Position numbers and translations under genes: made by a program. The notes below the pieces were generated by a model. It had not been told where the DNA came from and ran no database searches. It saw only the letters and a program-made list of their open reading frames with translations. Below are positions 36,477 through 44,842 of a DNA stretch of 64,000 nucleotides, one piece after another. The DNA comes from Paracoccus yibinensis (lineage in GTDB: Bacteria > Pseudomonadota > Alphaproteobacteria > Rhodobacterales > Rhodobacteraceae): assembly GCF_030846195.1 (NCBI RefSeq), contig NZ_JAVCWH010000002.1:434001-498000 (forward strand), given 5' to 3'. Each line of letters opens with the position of its first letter. Positions within the stretch are counted from its first letter, which is position 1.

Positions 36477-37461
36477 CCGCGGCGTCCACCGGCAGGGGCG
36501 CGACCGAAACGCGTCCCTTGCCGGCCCGCTTGGACCGATAGAGCGCCACGTCGGCGTCATTCAGCATCTGGTCGATGCTGTCCGGGCCATAGCCTGCGGA
36601 CAGCACGATCCCAAGGCTTGCCGATACCGCGCAGTCCTCCGGCGAAATCGCCTCGATCCCCTGGACGATCCGCATGCCGATGGCGGTCAATGCCTGGCAG
36701 GTCCAGCTTCCCCCCAGGATAAGAACGAATTCGTCCCCGCCGATCCGGGCGACATGATCGCGCGACCGCACCGCCCGGCCCAGCACCCGCGCGACATTTT
36801 CCAGCAGCCGGTCGCCCGCGCCATGTCCAAGCCGGTCGTTGACCTGCTTGAAATTGTCCAGATCCAGGTGAACCAGGGCAAAGCCCTGCATGTCGCCCTT
36901 GGGGTCCAGGGCATTGCGCATGACCGCCTGCAAGCCCCGGCGGTTGAGCAAGCCTGTCAGGGCATCGGTATGCGCCTCACGCTCGGCATCCTGGCGGGCC
37001 AGCATCAGATGGCGGTTGAAGCGGGCCAGTTCCTGCTGGATGGCGCGGTTCGCCTCTTGCAGGAACATGAGTTCAAGCGCCAGTTCGGTGGGGGCGAAAT
37101 CCCCCTCGGTCAGGCCGAAGGTGGCGACCGCGTCCGACAGCGACACCCCGAAGCCGAAATTCAGCAGCAGCCCCCCGAAGCCCGGCGCGACGACATGGCC
37201 GCGCAGCATCAGCTGGCGGTGATGGCGCAGGCGCAGGGCTAGGCGGTCGCCCGGTTCCGCCGCGCGGATGGCGGCGATGACATGGCCGGTCGCGATGCCC
37301 CGCGCCTCGACGAAGATATCCTCGACCCCCTGGGCGCCGGGCGGCATCAGCTTGCGCATGGTGGGGCCGGCGAAATGGATCAGCCCGCAATCGGCGATGC
37401 ACAGATGCATGGGCATCATGCGGTCCAGGGCCGCCTGCCCCAGGGTCAGGGCATGGGTCAT
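36451..37461 (-). CDS. Diguanylate cyclase with HNOBA-like sensory domain
   Basis: Makes cyclic-di-GMP under control of a partner sensor. Residues about 1-150 resemble the haem-NO-binding-associated (HNOBA) domain: MMPMHLCIADCGLIHFAGPT, LALRLRHHRQLMLRGHVV, and GLTEGDFAPTELALELMF. A coiled-coil linker (about 145-175) leads to a GGDEF domain with intact active site ARIGGDEFVLIL and an I-site RSRD five residues before it, so product inhibition is expected. The ATG at 37461 overlaps the H-NOX-like stop (ATGA), giving 336 aa. Coupled sensor and cyclase imply a two-protein switch. The 3' end overlaps tpiA by 26 bp. Confidence 0.85.
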   Translation of the reverse strand: MTHALTLGQAALDRMMPMHLCIADCGLIHFAGPTMRKLMPPGAQGVEDIFVEARGIATGHVIAAIRAAEPGDRLALRLRHHRQLMLRGHVVAPGFGGLLLNFGFGVSLSDAVATFGLTEGDFAPTELALELMFLQEANRAIQQELARFNRHLMLARQDAEREAHTDALTGLLNRRGLQAVMRNALDPKGDMQGFALVHLDLDNFKQVNDRLGHGAGDRLLENVARVLGRAVRSRDHVARIGGDEFVLILGGSWTCQALTAIGMRIVQGIEAISPEDCAVSASLGIVLSAGYGPDSIDQMLNDADVALYRSKRAGKGRVSVAPLPVDAAVKPLPGPR

Positions 37462-37973
37462 CGCGCCTGTCCCCTGGCCGACAGGTGGAAGGTGCGCGCG
37501 GCGGCGAAGGCCGAATCCGACACGTCGATGCACAGCCCTCCGTCCTGTCGGAAGATCACGCAAAGCGTGCCGTAATCATCGGCCATGGCCCGCAAGAGAC
37601 CGGCCAGCAGGGACGTCCAGACGGGCGACCCATCCGAGAACGTGACCCAGAGCAGACCGTCATCGCTGCGCGACAGGCTGATTTCGGGGATATCGACATC
37701 GTCCGTGATCAGCCGGATGCGGTCCGGCAATTCCTCGAGCCGCAGAAGGAAATCCAGGAAATCACGGCCGCAAAAGCGCAGCAGGCGCCAGATTTCCTCT
37801 TGCTGGACCAGCCAGGCCCCCAGATCCTCGACCAGTTCATCGACAGGCTTGTCCAGATTGCGCGCGGCGTCATGCAGCAACCGGCCCGGGGGCAGGGTGT
37901 CCGCCTGGCTTTCGGGGGAAACCGATTGCTCGATCAGGAATTTTTCGATCGCGCGGCTGACCAGATCGTGCAT
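37458..37973 (-). CDS. H-NOX-like (HNOB) protein lacking the haem ligand
   Basis: 171 aa with the H-NOX plan: N-terminal MHDLVSRAIEKFLIE, helical ARNLDKPVDELVEDLGAWLV, FCGRDFLDFLLRLEELPDRIRL and a C-terminal LLAGLLRAMADDYG. In canonical H-NOX the histidine coordinating haem lies in the helix equivalent to LEELPDRIRL; here that position is Pro83. The YxSxR propionate clamp is also lost (Phe112, Asp114, Ser116). Only His2, His34 and a C-terminal His exist. So it probably does not bind haem in the usual way, or binds another ligand. A good ribosome site (GGAGG) precedes the ATG. Translationally coupled to the HNOBA-GGDEF cyclase. Confidence 0.75.
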   Translation of the reverse strand: MHDLVSRAIEKFLIEQSVSPESQADTLPPGRLLHDAARNLDKPVDELVEDLGAWLVQQEEIWRLLRFCGRDFLDFLLRLEELPDRIRLITDDVDIPEISLSRSDDGLLWVTFSDGSPVWTSLLAGLLRAMADDYGTLCVIFRQDGGLCIDVSDSAFAAARTFHLSARGQAR

Positions 37974-38025
37974 GTGTCACCTCCGCCGCCCGTGATAAGG
38001 GCAAGAGGTGAAGAAATTCCCAACG

Positions 38026-38313
38026 TCAGATGTCCCAGCCGTAACTGCCGGGACCGGCCAGGGCGGTGCGGGCCTGCATCAGGTCCCCCGGCACGACCTG
38101 CAAATCCGCCGCAGCCTCCAGCACCCGCTGGTCGTCCTCCAGCAGATAGTCCAGGACGTGCAGCGCGATGTCGGGATTGCCGGCGGCTTGGCGCAAGTCC
38201 TGGGGCTGAAGGCCGGTCGCGCCCAGGAACCCGCCCAGCAGTTCGGGCCGTTCGACCATGTAGAGAAGAACGCCCATGGCCAGATCCTGCGCGGATTCTC
38301 GCGTATATGTCAT
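38026..38313 (-). CDS. DUF3572 family protein
   Basis: Small acidic cytosolic protein of 95 aa, alphaproteobacterial family DUF3572, function unknown. Visible features: SAQDLAMGVLLYMVERPELLGGFL and TGLQPQDLRQAAGNPDIALHVLDYLL, an all-helical pattern. ATG at 38313; a GTG three bases earlier with AGGGA 5 bases upstream is equally possible. It is divergent from the PleD-like gene, with a 97-base AT-richer shared promoter region, and lies just upstream of the H-NOX-like gene on the same strand. The proximity to two GGDEF genes is suggestive only. Confidence 0.8.
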   Translation of the reverse strand: MTYTRESAQDLAMGVLLYMVERPELLGGFLGATGLQPQDLRQAAGNPDIALHVLDYLLEDDQRVLEAAADLQVVPGDLMQARTALAGPGSYGWDI

Positions 38314-38413
38314 CACATGTTTCCCTGATGCGGCCCAGTCCTGCCTGTTTGGAAACCCTTTATTAAGGAATCAATGCAATTCTTTGGAAAATTGTCGTAA
38401 AGGGGCGTTATCT

Positions 38414-39799
38414 GTGACTGCGCGTATCCTCATCGCGGAAAGCAGCGCAACCAGCCGGATCAGCCTCAAGGTCAGGCTGTCTGGCGCCTGTTACGATGTG
38501 CTGGCGGCCGCGTCGGCAAGCGAACTCCTGTCGCAACTGCGCCTTGGACGCCCCGATCTGATTCTGTTGGGACCGGGCTTCACGGATTTGCCGCTGGCGG
38601 ATTTCTTTCAACTGGTGTCCGTGGAACGCCCCCGCACGCCAGTCCTGGTCCTGGCCAACGGCCAGCGCCGGGTCGAGGCGCTGGAGGCGGGCGCGGCGGC
38701 CGTTCTGGATCCCCGGGTCGATGAACAGATGCTTCTGGCCCGGGTCCGTGGCCTGTTGCGGGACGCCGAGGCGGACGATTCCCCAGAATTCGGGATGGCC
38801 GAACAGGCGGCGGGCTTTTCCCATGCGCCGTCCGGCAATGTCGTCCTGGTGGCCGATCAGCCCGCGCGTGCGCAACGCTGGCGCCATGTCCTGCAACCGC
38901 GCCTGAACTGCCGGTTCGCCATATCCAGCCCCGACGAAACGCTCAGCGCGGCGGCGCAGGGCGATGGCGCGGATCTCTACATCATTGCGGCAGACATCGA
39001 CCGCAAGGGCGACGGCCTGCAGCTTCTGTCGGAACTGCGGTCGCGGAACGGCTCGAAGGAGGCGGGCTTCGCCGTCCTCGTCGCGCCCGAGCGCGAAGAG
39101 CTTTGCGCCATCGCCCTGGATCTGGGCGCGGGCGAGGTTCTGCCCCTCGACCCGGCCGAGGACAACAATGCCGAAATCGCCGCGCTGGCCTTGCGCAACC
39201 AGTTGGACCGCAAGCGCCGCGCCGACAGCCGGCGCGAAGAGATGAAGCGCAACATGGCCTGGGCCATGTCCGATCCCCTGACCGGCCTTTACAACCGCCG
39301 CTATGCCATGCCCCGCCTGGTCGAGATCGCGCGCGGCGCCATGCGGCGGCAATCGGGTTTCGCCGTGATGGCGCTGGATCTGGACCGCTTCAAGGCGATC
39401 AACGACAGCTTCGGCCATGCGGCGGGCGACGCCGTCCTGTGCGACATCGCCCACCGGGTCGAGGAGATCGTGTCCAGCCGGGGCCTGACCGCCCGCCTGG
39501 GAGGAGAGGAGTTCCTGGTGGTTCTGCCCAACGCCACCGAGGCCGAGGCGTTTCGGATGGCCGAGGAAATCCGCCGCGCCGTCGAAGCCCAGCCGACGCT
39601 GCTGCCCCGCATCTCGGGCGGAGGAGAGGTTCAGGCGACGCTGTCGATCGGGGTGGCCATGGAACAGACGCCCTTCTGCATCAGCCGCCCCGACATCCTG
39701 GCGGAGATCGCGCTGGAGCGTGCGGACCGCGCGATGATCGCCGCCAAGTCGCTGGGGCGCAACCGCGTGCTGATGGCACCGACGCAGCCGGTCTGCTGA
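38414..39799 (+). CDS. PleD-like REC-REC-GGDEF protein with degenerate receiver domains
   Basis: Probable diguanylate cyclase of PleD architecture: two receiver folds (about 1-120 and 140-275) and a GGDEF domain (about 295-455). The first receiver lost every phosphorylation residue: the acidic pair is Glu-Ser (ILIAESSA), the acceptor Asp is Gly in DLILLGPG, and the Lys is replaced near VLDPRVD. The second is also divergent. The cyclase signature ARLGGEEFLVVL is intact, but the I-site RxxD is missing (SSRG). A GTG start at 38414 has AAAGGGG about 8 bases upstream (461 aa). Activation must be phosphorylation-independent or through a partner. Confidence 0.85.
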   Translation: MTARILIAESSATSRISLKVRLSGACYDVLAAASASELLSQLRLGRPDLILLGPGFTDLPLADFFQLVSVERPRTPVLVLANGQRRVEALEAGAAAVLDPRVDEQMLLARVRGLLRDAEADDSPEFGMAEQAAGFSHAPSGNVVLVADQPARAQRWRHVLQPRLNCRFAISSPDETLSAAAQGDGADLYIIAADIDRKGDGLQLLSELRSRNGSKEAGFAVLVAPEREELCAIALDLGAGEVLPLDPAEDNNAEIAALALRNQLDRKRRADSRREEMKRNMAWAMSDPLTGLYNRRYAMPRLVEIARGAMRRQSGFAVMALDLDRFKAINDSFGHAAGDAVLCDIAHRVEEIVSSRGLTARLGGEEFLVVLPNATEAEAFRMAEEIRRAVEAQPTLLPRISGGGEVQATLSIGVAMEQTPFCISRPDILAEIALERADRAMIAAKSLGRNRVLMAPTQPVC

Positions 39800-39883
39800 G
39801 GGGGCGAAAGGCGCGGGAACCGGTCTGGTATCCGAATGGATCAGCCCCTACATTGGCAGCGTCCGACCAAACCGGAGATTGCC

Positions 39884-40291
39884 ATGTCGTCCCAAGCCGC
39901 ACCGTCCGATATGTCCGAACGTCCGACCGGACAGGCGGTGCTTCGCGGCGCCCTGGGCCGCTGCCCTGCCTGCGGTGAGGGGAAGCTGTTCCGGTCCTTC
40001 CTGAAGGTCGCCGATCATTGCCCCGCCTGTGGCGAGGCGATGCATCATCAGCGCGCCGACGACGGCCCGGCCTATCTGACGATCCTGCTGGTCTCGCACC
40101 TGGGCGCGCCGATCCTGCTGGCCAGCTATGTCGCCTGGCGGCCATCCGCGATGACGATGATCTGGACCTTCGGCCTGGGTGCCGTGATCCTGTCGCTGCT
40201 GCTGCTGCCGCGCATCAAGGGGGCCTTCGTCGGTCTGCAATGGGCGCGGCGGATGCACGGGTTTGGCGCGGAACCCGTGACGCAGGCGTGA
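39884..40291 (+). CDS. DUF983 family membrane protein
   Basis: 135 aa protein with two CPACG zinc-ribbon-like motifs (CPACGEGKLF and CPACGEAMHH, 18 residues apart) followed by two membrane helices (ILLVSHLGAPILLASYVAW and MIWTFGLGAVILSLLLLP). DUF983 genes are common in alphaproteobacteria, often near cytochrome oxidase or Nudix genes; function unknown. ATG 39884 has CGGAG 8 bases upstream. The stop overlaps the Nudix GTG start (GTGA), so the two are coupled. Confidence 0.85.
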   Translation: MSSQAAPSDMSERPTGQAVLRGALGRCPACGEGKLFRSFLKVADHCPACGEAMHHQRADDGPAYLTILLVSHLGAPILLASYVAWRPSAMTMIWTFGLGAVILSLLLLPRIKGAFVGLQWARRMHGFGAEPVTQA

Positions 40292-40971
40292 CCGACCCCA
40301 CCCCCATCCGCGATGCGGCGACCGTCATCCTGCTGCGCAGGACCGCGGGCGGCAGTTCGGTCCTGATGGGAATGCGGGGCGCGGGGGCGGTCTTCATGCC
40401 GTCGAAATACGTCTTTCCAGGGGGCGCGGTCGATGCCTCGGATTCGGCCGTTTCGCTGGCAGCCCCCCTTGCGGAACCGCATCGCAGCCGCTTGGCACAG
40501 GAACCCCGCCCCAATTGCGCGCCCGATCCCGATGCCATTGCCGCCGCCGCCCTGCGCGAACTGGCCGAGGAAACGGGCCAGTTGATCGGCCGTCCCGGTC
40601 GCTGCGACTGGCCCGGCTTTGCCGAGGCGGGGCTTGCCCCCGACGCCGCCTCCCTGACCTATCTGTTCCGCGCCATTACACCGCCGGGCCGCCCGCGCCG
40701 GTTCGACGCGCATTTCTTCGTGGCCGATGCCGCCTGTCTTGCGACCGACCCCGATGATTTCAGCCGCGCCTGCGACGAGCTTTCGCACCTGCACTGGGTG
40801 CCCCTGCCCCAGGCGCGCGCGCTGGACCTGCCCTTCATCACCGAGGTCGTGCTGGCCGAACTGGCCGACCTGATCGCGGGCCTGGCGCCCGACGCGCCCC
40901 TGCCGGTGCCCGACACGGTGCCTTTCTTCGACAACCGCACCCCTGCCCCGCGTTTCGCGCAGATCGCCTAG
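40288..40971 (+). CDS. Nudix hydrolase
   Basis: Hydrolase of nucleoside diphosphate-linked compounds (NUDT7/19-like in layout). 227 aa from a GTG at 40288 that overlaps the DUF983 stop. The Nudix fold is seen in FPGGAVDASD followed, after an insertion, by ALRELAEETGQLI, the REXXEEXG helix. The insertion within the box region makes it longer than the 23-residue minimum. Substrate cannot be predicted. Its TAG stop lies in a CTAG shared with the convergent hydratase gene. Confidence 0.85.
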   Translation: MTDPTPIRDAATVILLRRTAGGSSVLMGMRGAGAVFMPSKYVFPGGAVDASDSAVSLAAPLAEPHRSRLAQEPRPNCAPDPDAIAAAALRELAEETGQLIGRPGRCDWPGFAEAGLAPDAASLTYLFRAITPPGRPRRFDAHFFVADAACLATDPDDFSRACDELSHLHWVPLPQARALDLPFITEVVLAELADLIAGLAPDAPLPVPDTVPFFDNRTPAPRFAQIA

Positions 40972-41738
40972 CGTCCGGTGAACCGCGCCGGGCGCTTTTC
41001 CAGGAAAGCCGTCACCCCTTCGACGAAATCGGCCGTCCGGCCTGCCGCGCCTTGCAGCCGAGCTTCCAACGCAAGCTGCGCGTCCATGTCGTTCTGGGTC
41101 GAGGCGGTGACGGCGTCCCGGATCGCCAGATAGGCGGCGGTCGGGCCTTGCGCCAGTTGGCGCGCGCGGGCGGCGACCCCTTCGGCGAAGCCCTCATCCG
41201 GCAGCGCCTCCCAGATCAGGCCCCAGTCGGCGGCCTGGCGGGCGCTGACGGGTTCGGCGAACAGCATCATGCCCATTGCCCGCGCCATGCCCACGGCGCG
41301 CGGAATGACAAAGGTGCCGCCCGCATCCGGGACCAGCCCGATCCGCGCGAAAGCCTGGATGAAACTGGCGCTTTCGGTCGCGATCACCACATCGGCGGCC
41401 AGGGCCAGGTTCGCCCCCGCCCCCGCAGCCACCCCGTTCACCGCCGCGATGACCGGCGCGCGGCAGGCGCGGATCGCCCGCAGCATGGGTTCGTATTCGT
41501 TCCGCAGCGTGCCTTCCAGATCGGCTGCCGCCGCCCGGTCGGTCAGATCCTGGCCCGAACAGAAGCCGCGCCCCGCCCCGGTGATGACCAGGCAGCGCGC
41601 ATCCCCCTGCAGGGTCTGCACCGCGTCCGTGATCTCGGCCCGCATCCGGCTGCTCAGGGCGTTCATCACCTGCGGGCGGTTCAGGGTCAGCGTGGCGACG
41701 CCCTCGCTGACGGCGAACTGGATGGTTTCGTAATTCAT
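40968..41738 (-). CDS. paaG: Enoyl-CoA hydratase/isomerase, PaaG-like
   Basis: Crotonase-fold enzyme. Close to E. coli PaaG, which isomerises ring-1,2-epoxyphenylacetyl-CoA to oxepin-CoA: TGAGRGFCSGQDLTDR, VNGVAAGAGANLALAADVV, GLVPDAGGTFVIPR and a C-terminal FLEKRPARFTGR. The oxyanion-hole and acidic residue (Asp in PDAGGT) are in place. 256 aa from ATG 41738 with AGGGGG upstream. No other paa genes are near, so the phenylacetate role is inferred from the protein alone; a general enoyl-CoA hydratase is the alternative. Confidence 0.78.
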   Translation of the reverse strand: MNYETIQFAVSEGVATLTLNRPQVMNALSSRMRAEITDAVQTLQGDARCLVITGAGRGFCSGQDLTDRAAAADLEGTLRNEYEPMLRAIRACRAPVIAAVNGVAAGAGANLALAADVVIATESASFIQAFARIGLVPDAGGTFVIPRAVGMARAMGMMLFAEPVSARQAADWGLIWEALPDEGFAEGVAARARQLAQGPTAAYLAIRDAVTASTQNDMDAQLALEARLQGAAGRTADFVEGVTAFLEKRPARFTGR

Positions 41739-41801
41739 GGCGGTCCCCCTTGTTGGGGGCATCATGACCGAAACCGCGCAGGGGAAAAGCGCGACCCGGC
41801 G

Positions 41802-42257
41802 TCAGTCGCGCATGATCTGGTCCAGCCGGTCACGCTCGGCCTGGCTGAGCGCCGGGGTGTCCTCGGGGCGGGCCGTTGCGCGGCCCCGCAGAAAGCGCCA
41901 GGCCCCCAGCAAGGCCAGCAGTGCCATGACGGGTCCGGCCAGCCACAGGACCAGATTGCCGCCCTGCGCGCGGGGTTCGAACAGCACGAACTCGCCGAAA
42001 CGGTCCACGACGGCGTCGATCACCTCGTCGTTGCTGTCGCCTGCAACGATTCGTTCGCGCACATACAGACGCAAATCGCGACTGATCGGCGCGTTCGATT
42101 CATCGATGTTTTCGCCTTGGCAGACAGGGCAGCGCAGCTTTTGGGAAATCTCGCGCGCCCGTGCCTCGGCCGCGGGATCGGGCAGAACCTCGTCGGGCTG
42201 CACGGCGAAGGCGGTCATGGGCAGTAGCAGGGCGAGTGCAAGGACAAGCTGTCTCAT
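41802..42257 (-). CDS. ccmH: Cytochrome c maturation protein CcmH
   Basis: Membrane-anchored periplasmic thiol protein (also CycL) that reduces apocytochrome c before haem attachment. Signal segment MRQLVLALALLLPMTAFA, redox motif LRCPVCQGENIDES, and a C-terminal membrane helix (LVLWLAGPVMALLALLGAW) give the short 151-aa CcmH form. ATGA overlap with ccmF couples the two subunits of the haem ligation complex. Downstream is the PaaG-like gene, 63 bases away. Confidence 0.95.
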   Translation of the reverse strand: MRQLVLALALLLPMTAFAVQPDEVLPDPAAEARAREISQKLRCPVCQGENIDESNAPISRDLRLYVRERIVAGDSNDEVIDAVVDRFGEFVLFEPRAQGGNLVLWLAGPVMALLALLGAWRFLRGRATARPEDTPALSQAERDRLDQIMRD

Positions 42258-44215
42258 TCTGCGGCCACCGCTCTCGCAGGCGCCGGGCGGGCGCCGGCAG
42301 CCACGCGATACCGGCGGTCGGACAGGCTGACGATGCCGCCAAGCGCCATCAGCAGGGATCCGGCCCAGATCCAGTTGGCGAAGGGCTTGATATAGGTGCG
42401 CACGGCCCAGCCCCCGTCGGCCTGGGCATCCCCGATCACCAGATAGATGTCGCGGAAGACGCCGTTGTCGATCGCGGCTTCGGTCGTGGGCATGGCCTGG
42501 ACGGGATAGACCCGCTTTTCGGGCCGCAGCACTGCCACCGGACGCCCATCTCGCGCGACCTCCATGACGGCGGTGGTCGAGATGTAGTTCGGCCCCTCCA
42601 CCTCATCGACGCTGGCAAGGGTGATGTCGTAATCCGCAACCCGGAATGGTTGGCCGACCTGCGCCACGCGGATATCCTCGACCTGCCAGGCGGTCAGCAG
42701 GGCGACGCCGATAAAGGTGACGCCCAGGCCCCCATGGGCAATGGCCTTGCCCCAGTCGGCGCGCGGCAGGCGCACCAGCCGCGACAGGCCCGACTGGCCG
42801 GTGCGGTGGATCAGTTCTGCCACCGCGCCGAAGATGATCCAGGCACCCAGCCCCGCGCCGATCACTGCGATGGCGGACCGCCCCGTCGAGACGGCAAAGA
42901 TCAGGGCCATCACCGCCCCCGTCAGCGCCAGAGCGGGCCACAGGGGCCGCATGACCCGGCCCAAGGTCGCGCGTTTCCAGGGCAGGATCGACCCCAGGGG
43001 CAGCACCATCGCCAGCACCACCATGAAGGGGGTGAACGCCTGGTTGAAGAAGGGCGCGCCGACCGACAGCTTGCGGTCCCACAGCATCTCGGCGATCAGG
43101 GGCCACATCGTGCCGATGAAGACCACGAAGGCTGACACGGCCAGCAGGACGTTGTTCAGCACCAGGGCGCCTTCGCGCGACACCGGCGCGAAGATCCCCT
43201 TGGCGGTCATCTGCCCCGCCCGCGCGGCATAAAGCGTCAGCGCCCCGCCGGTGAAGAACACCAGGATCCCCAGGATGAAGACACCCCGGGCCGGGTCGCT
43301 GGCAAAGCTGTGGACCGAGGTGATGACGCCCGAGCGCACGATGAACGTGCCGATCATCGAAAATCCGAAGGCCATGATCGCCAGAAGGATGGTCCAGCTT
43401 TTTAATGCCTCGCGCTTTTCGACGACGATGGCGGAATGCAGCAGGGCTGCGGCCAGCAGCCAGGGCATGAAGCTGGCGTTTTCCACCGGATCCCAGAACC
43501 AGAAGCCACCCCAGCCCAGTTCGTAATAGGCCCACCAGGACCCCAGCGCGATACCGATGGTCAGGAACATCCAGGCGGCCAGCGTCCAGGGCCGCACCCA
43601 GCGCGCCCAGGCTGCGTCCACGCGACCCTCGATCAGGGCGGCAACCGCGAAGCTGAAGGCCATCGAGAGGCCGACATAGCCCAGATAAAGGAAGGGCGGA
43701 TGGAACGCGAGGCCCGGATCCTGCAGCAGCGGGTTCAGGTCGCGCCCGTCGAAGGGCGGGCTTGCCAGCCGCAGGAACGGGTTCGAGGTGAAGATGATGA
43801 AGGCATAGAAGGCCGCGCCGATCGCCGCCTGCACCGCCAGAACCCGCGCCCGCAAGGCCGGGGGAAGGTTGTCTCCGAACACCGCCGCCGCTGCCCCGAA
43901 CAGCGCCAGGATCAGCACCCACAGAAGCATCGACCCTTCGTGGTTCCCCCAGACGCCGCTGATCTTGTAGAGCATCGGCTTGGCGGTATGGGAATTTTCA
44001 TAGACCAGCTTCAGCGAGAAGTCCGAGGTGACAAAGGCCACCGTCAGCGCCGCGAAAGACAGTCCGACCAGCAGGAACTGCGCCACCGCGGCAGGCCGGG
44101 CGCTGTCCATCCATCCTCCCCACCCTTTCGAGGCCCCGACCAGCGGCACCACCGTCTGATACAGCGATACCGCGAAGGCGAGGATCAGGGCGAAATGGCC
44201 GAATTCAGCTGTCAT
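42254..44215 (-). CDS. ccmF: Haem lyase CcmF
   Basis: Polytopic inner-membrane subunit (CycK) that ligates haem from CcmE to apocytochrome c. About 15 hydrophobic segments; the haem-binding WWD-type loop is WGGFWFWDPVENASFMPW, with conserved membrane histidines in HNEGSMLLWV-like context. 653 aa from ATG 44215 is the normal length. Co-transcribed with ccmH; ccmE lies 11 kb away at 55.5 kb, and ccmABCDG are not in the window. Confidence 0.96.
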   Translation of the reverse strand: MTAEFGHFALILAFAVSLYQTVVPLVGASKGWGGWMDSARPAAVAQFLLVGLSFAALTVAFVTSDFSLKLVYENSHTAKPMLYKISGVWGNHEGSMLLWVLILALFGAAAAVFGDNLPPALRARVLAVQAAIGAAFYAFIIFTSNPFLRLASPPFDGRDLNPLLQDPGLAFHPPFLYLGYVGLSMAFSFAVAALIEGRVDAAWARWVRPWTLAAWMFLTIGIALGSWWAYYELGWGGFWFWDPVENASFMPWLLAAALLHSAIVVEKREALKSWTILLAIMAFGFSMIGTFIVRSGVITSVHSFASDPARGVFILGILVFFTGGALTLYAARAGQMTAKGIFAPVSREGALVLNNVLLAVSAFVVFIGTMWPLIAEMLWDRKLSVGAPFFNQAFTPFMVVLAMVLPLGSILPWKRATLGRVMRPLWPALALTGAVMALIFAVSTGRSAIAVIGAGLGAWIIFGAVAELIHRTGQSGLSRLVRLPRADWGKAIAHGGLGVTFIGVALLTAWQVEDIRVAQVGQPFRVADYDITLASVDEVEGPNYISTTAVMEVARDGRPVAVLRPEKRVYPVQAMPTTEAAIDNGVFRDIYLVIGDAQADGGWAVRTYIKPFANWIWAGSLLMALGGIVSLSDRRYRVAAGARPAPARAVAAE

Positions 44216-44253
44216 GGCGGCGATCCTTCCGTGTCCGCCCAACATAGAGCCAT

Positions 44254-44279
44254 GCAAAAGGGGGGAAAAGTCCCCCCTT
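44254..44279 (-). terminator. Rho-independent terminator of the endolysin-holin unit
   Basis: On the minus strand AAGGGGGG (44279-44272) pairs with CCCCCCTT (44265-44258) over a 6-base loop, followed by a T-run (44259-44256). It lies 39 bases past the holin stop and 39 bases before the ccmF start, so lysis gene transcripts should not read into ccmF. Confidence 0.85.
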
Positions 44280-44317
44280 GGTCGCCGTGGTCAGTTTTGC
44301 GTGCGCCGGGCTGCGGC

Positions 44318-44842
44318 CTAATCGCGCAGGCCTGCCACCCAGTCGCGCAGCGCGGCATTGTCGGCAAAGTCGTCGTCGGGCCGAACCGCTGCCGTGACCT
44401 GCTGGGTGGTCGTCACGCTGGTCTTGACCTCTTGGGCGGGCCAGACCCGATGGCGGAAATGATGCGCCTCTCGCGCGCCGAAATAAAAGCCGACAATGGC
44501 GCCCAAAAGCCACCACAGGGGTTCGGGCACCTGTTGCAGCCCGACCATGCGCAGGCCGAAGCCCTCCGGTTCGATCATGGCATAGATGAACAGGGCCATG
44601 GTCCCCAAGGCCAGAAGCGGTCGGGGAAGGCGGTTCAGGCCGTTGACGAAGCTGTCGAAAAAGCCCGGGCGGACGGTCTGGAATTCCTGTCCCAGCTGGT
44701 TGATCGCGCGGGCATAGGCCTCCTCCTCAAGCTCCATCTTGCGGGTGGCGTTCTGGGTAAAGACCTCGGCCATGCCGGTTGCGGCGCTGCCCAGGGCGGT
44801 GACACCCTGGCCCAAGCCGATGAAGCGGTCGATCATGCCCAT
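44318..44842 (-). CDS. Holin, 3TM family (DUF3154)
   Basis: Membrane protein expected to open the inner membrane and release the co-encoded endolysin. 174 aa with an amphipathic N-terminal stretch, strong membrane helices at PLLALGTMALFIYAMI (about 75-90) and PLWWLLGAIVGFYFGAREA (about 107-125), and a soluble tail. This plan is that of Holin_3TM. ATG 44842 has AAAGGA 7 bases upstream and overlaps the endolysin gene by 10 bases; an internal ATG at 44836 would give an ATGA overlap. No phage structural genes flank it. Close relatives accompany the gene transfer agent endolysin of Rhodobacter capsulatus, as I recall. Confidence 0.85.
   Translation of the reverse strand: MGMIDRFIGLGQGVTALGSAATGMAEVFTQNATRKMELEEEAYARAINQLGQEFQTVRPGFFDSFVNGLNRLPRPLLALGTMALFIYAMIEPEGFGLRMVGLQQVPEPLWWLLGAIVGFYFGAREAHHFRHRVWPAQEVKTSVTTTQQVTAAVRPDDDFADNAALRDWVAGLRD

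Noticed and set aside
38355..38400. CtrA site upstream of the PleD-like gene
   Set aside because: TTTATTAAGG has one TTAA, but no second half-site at the right spacing on either strand.
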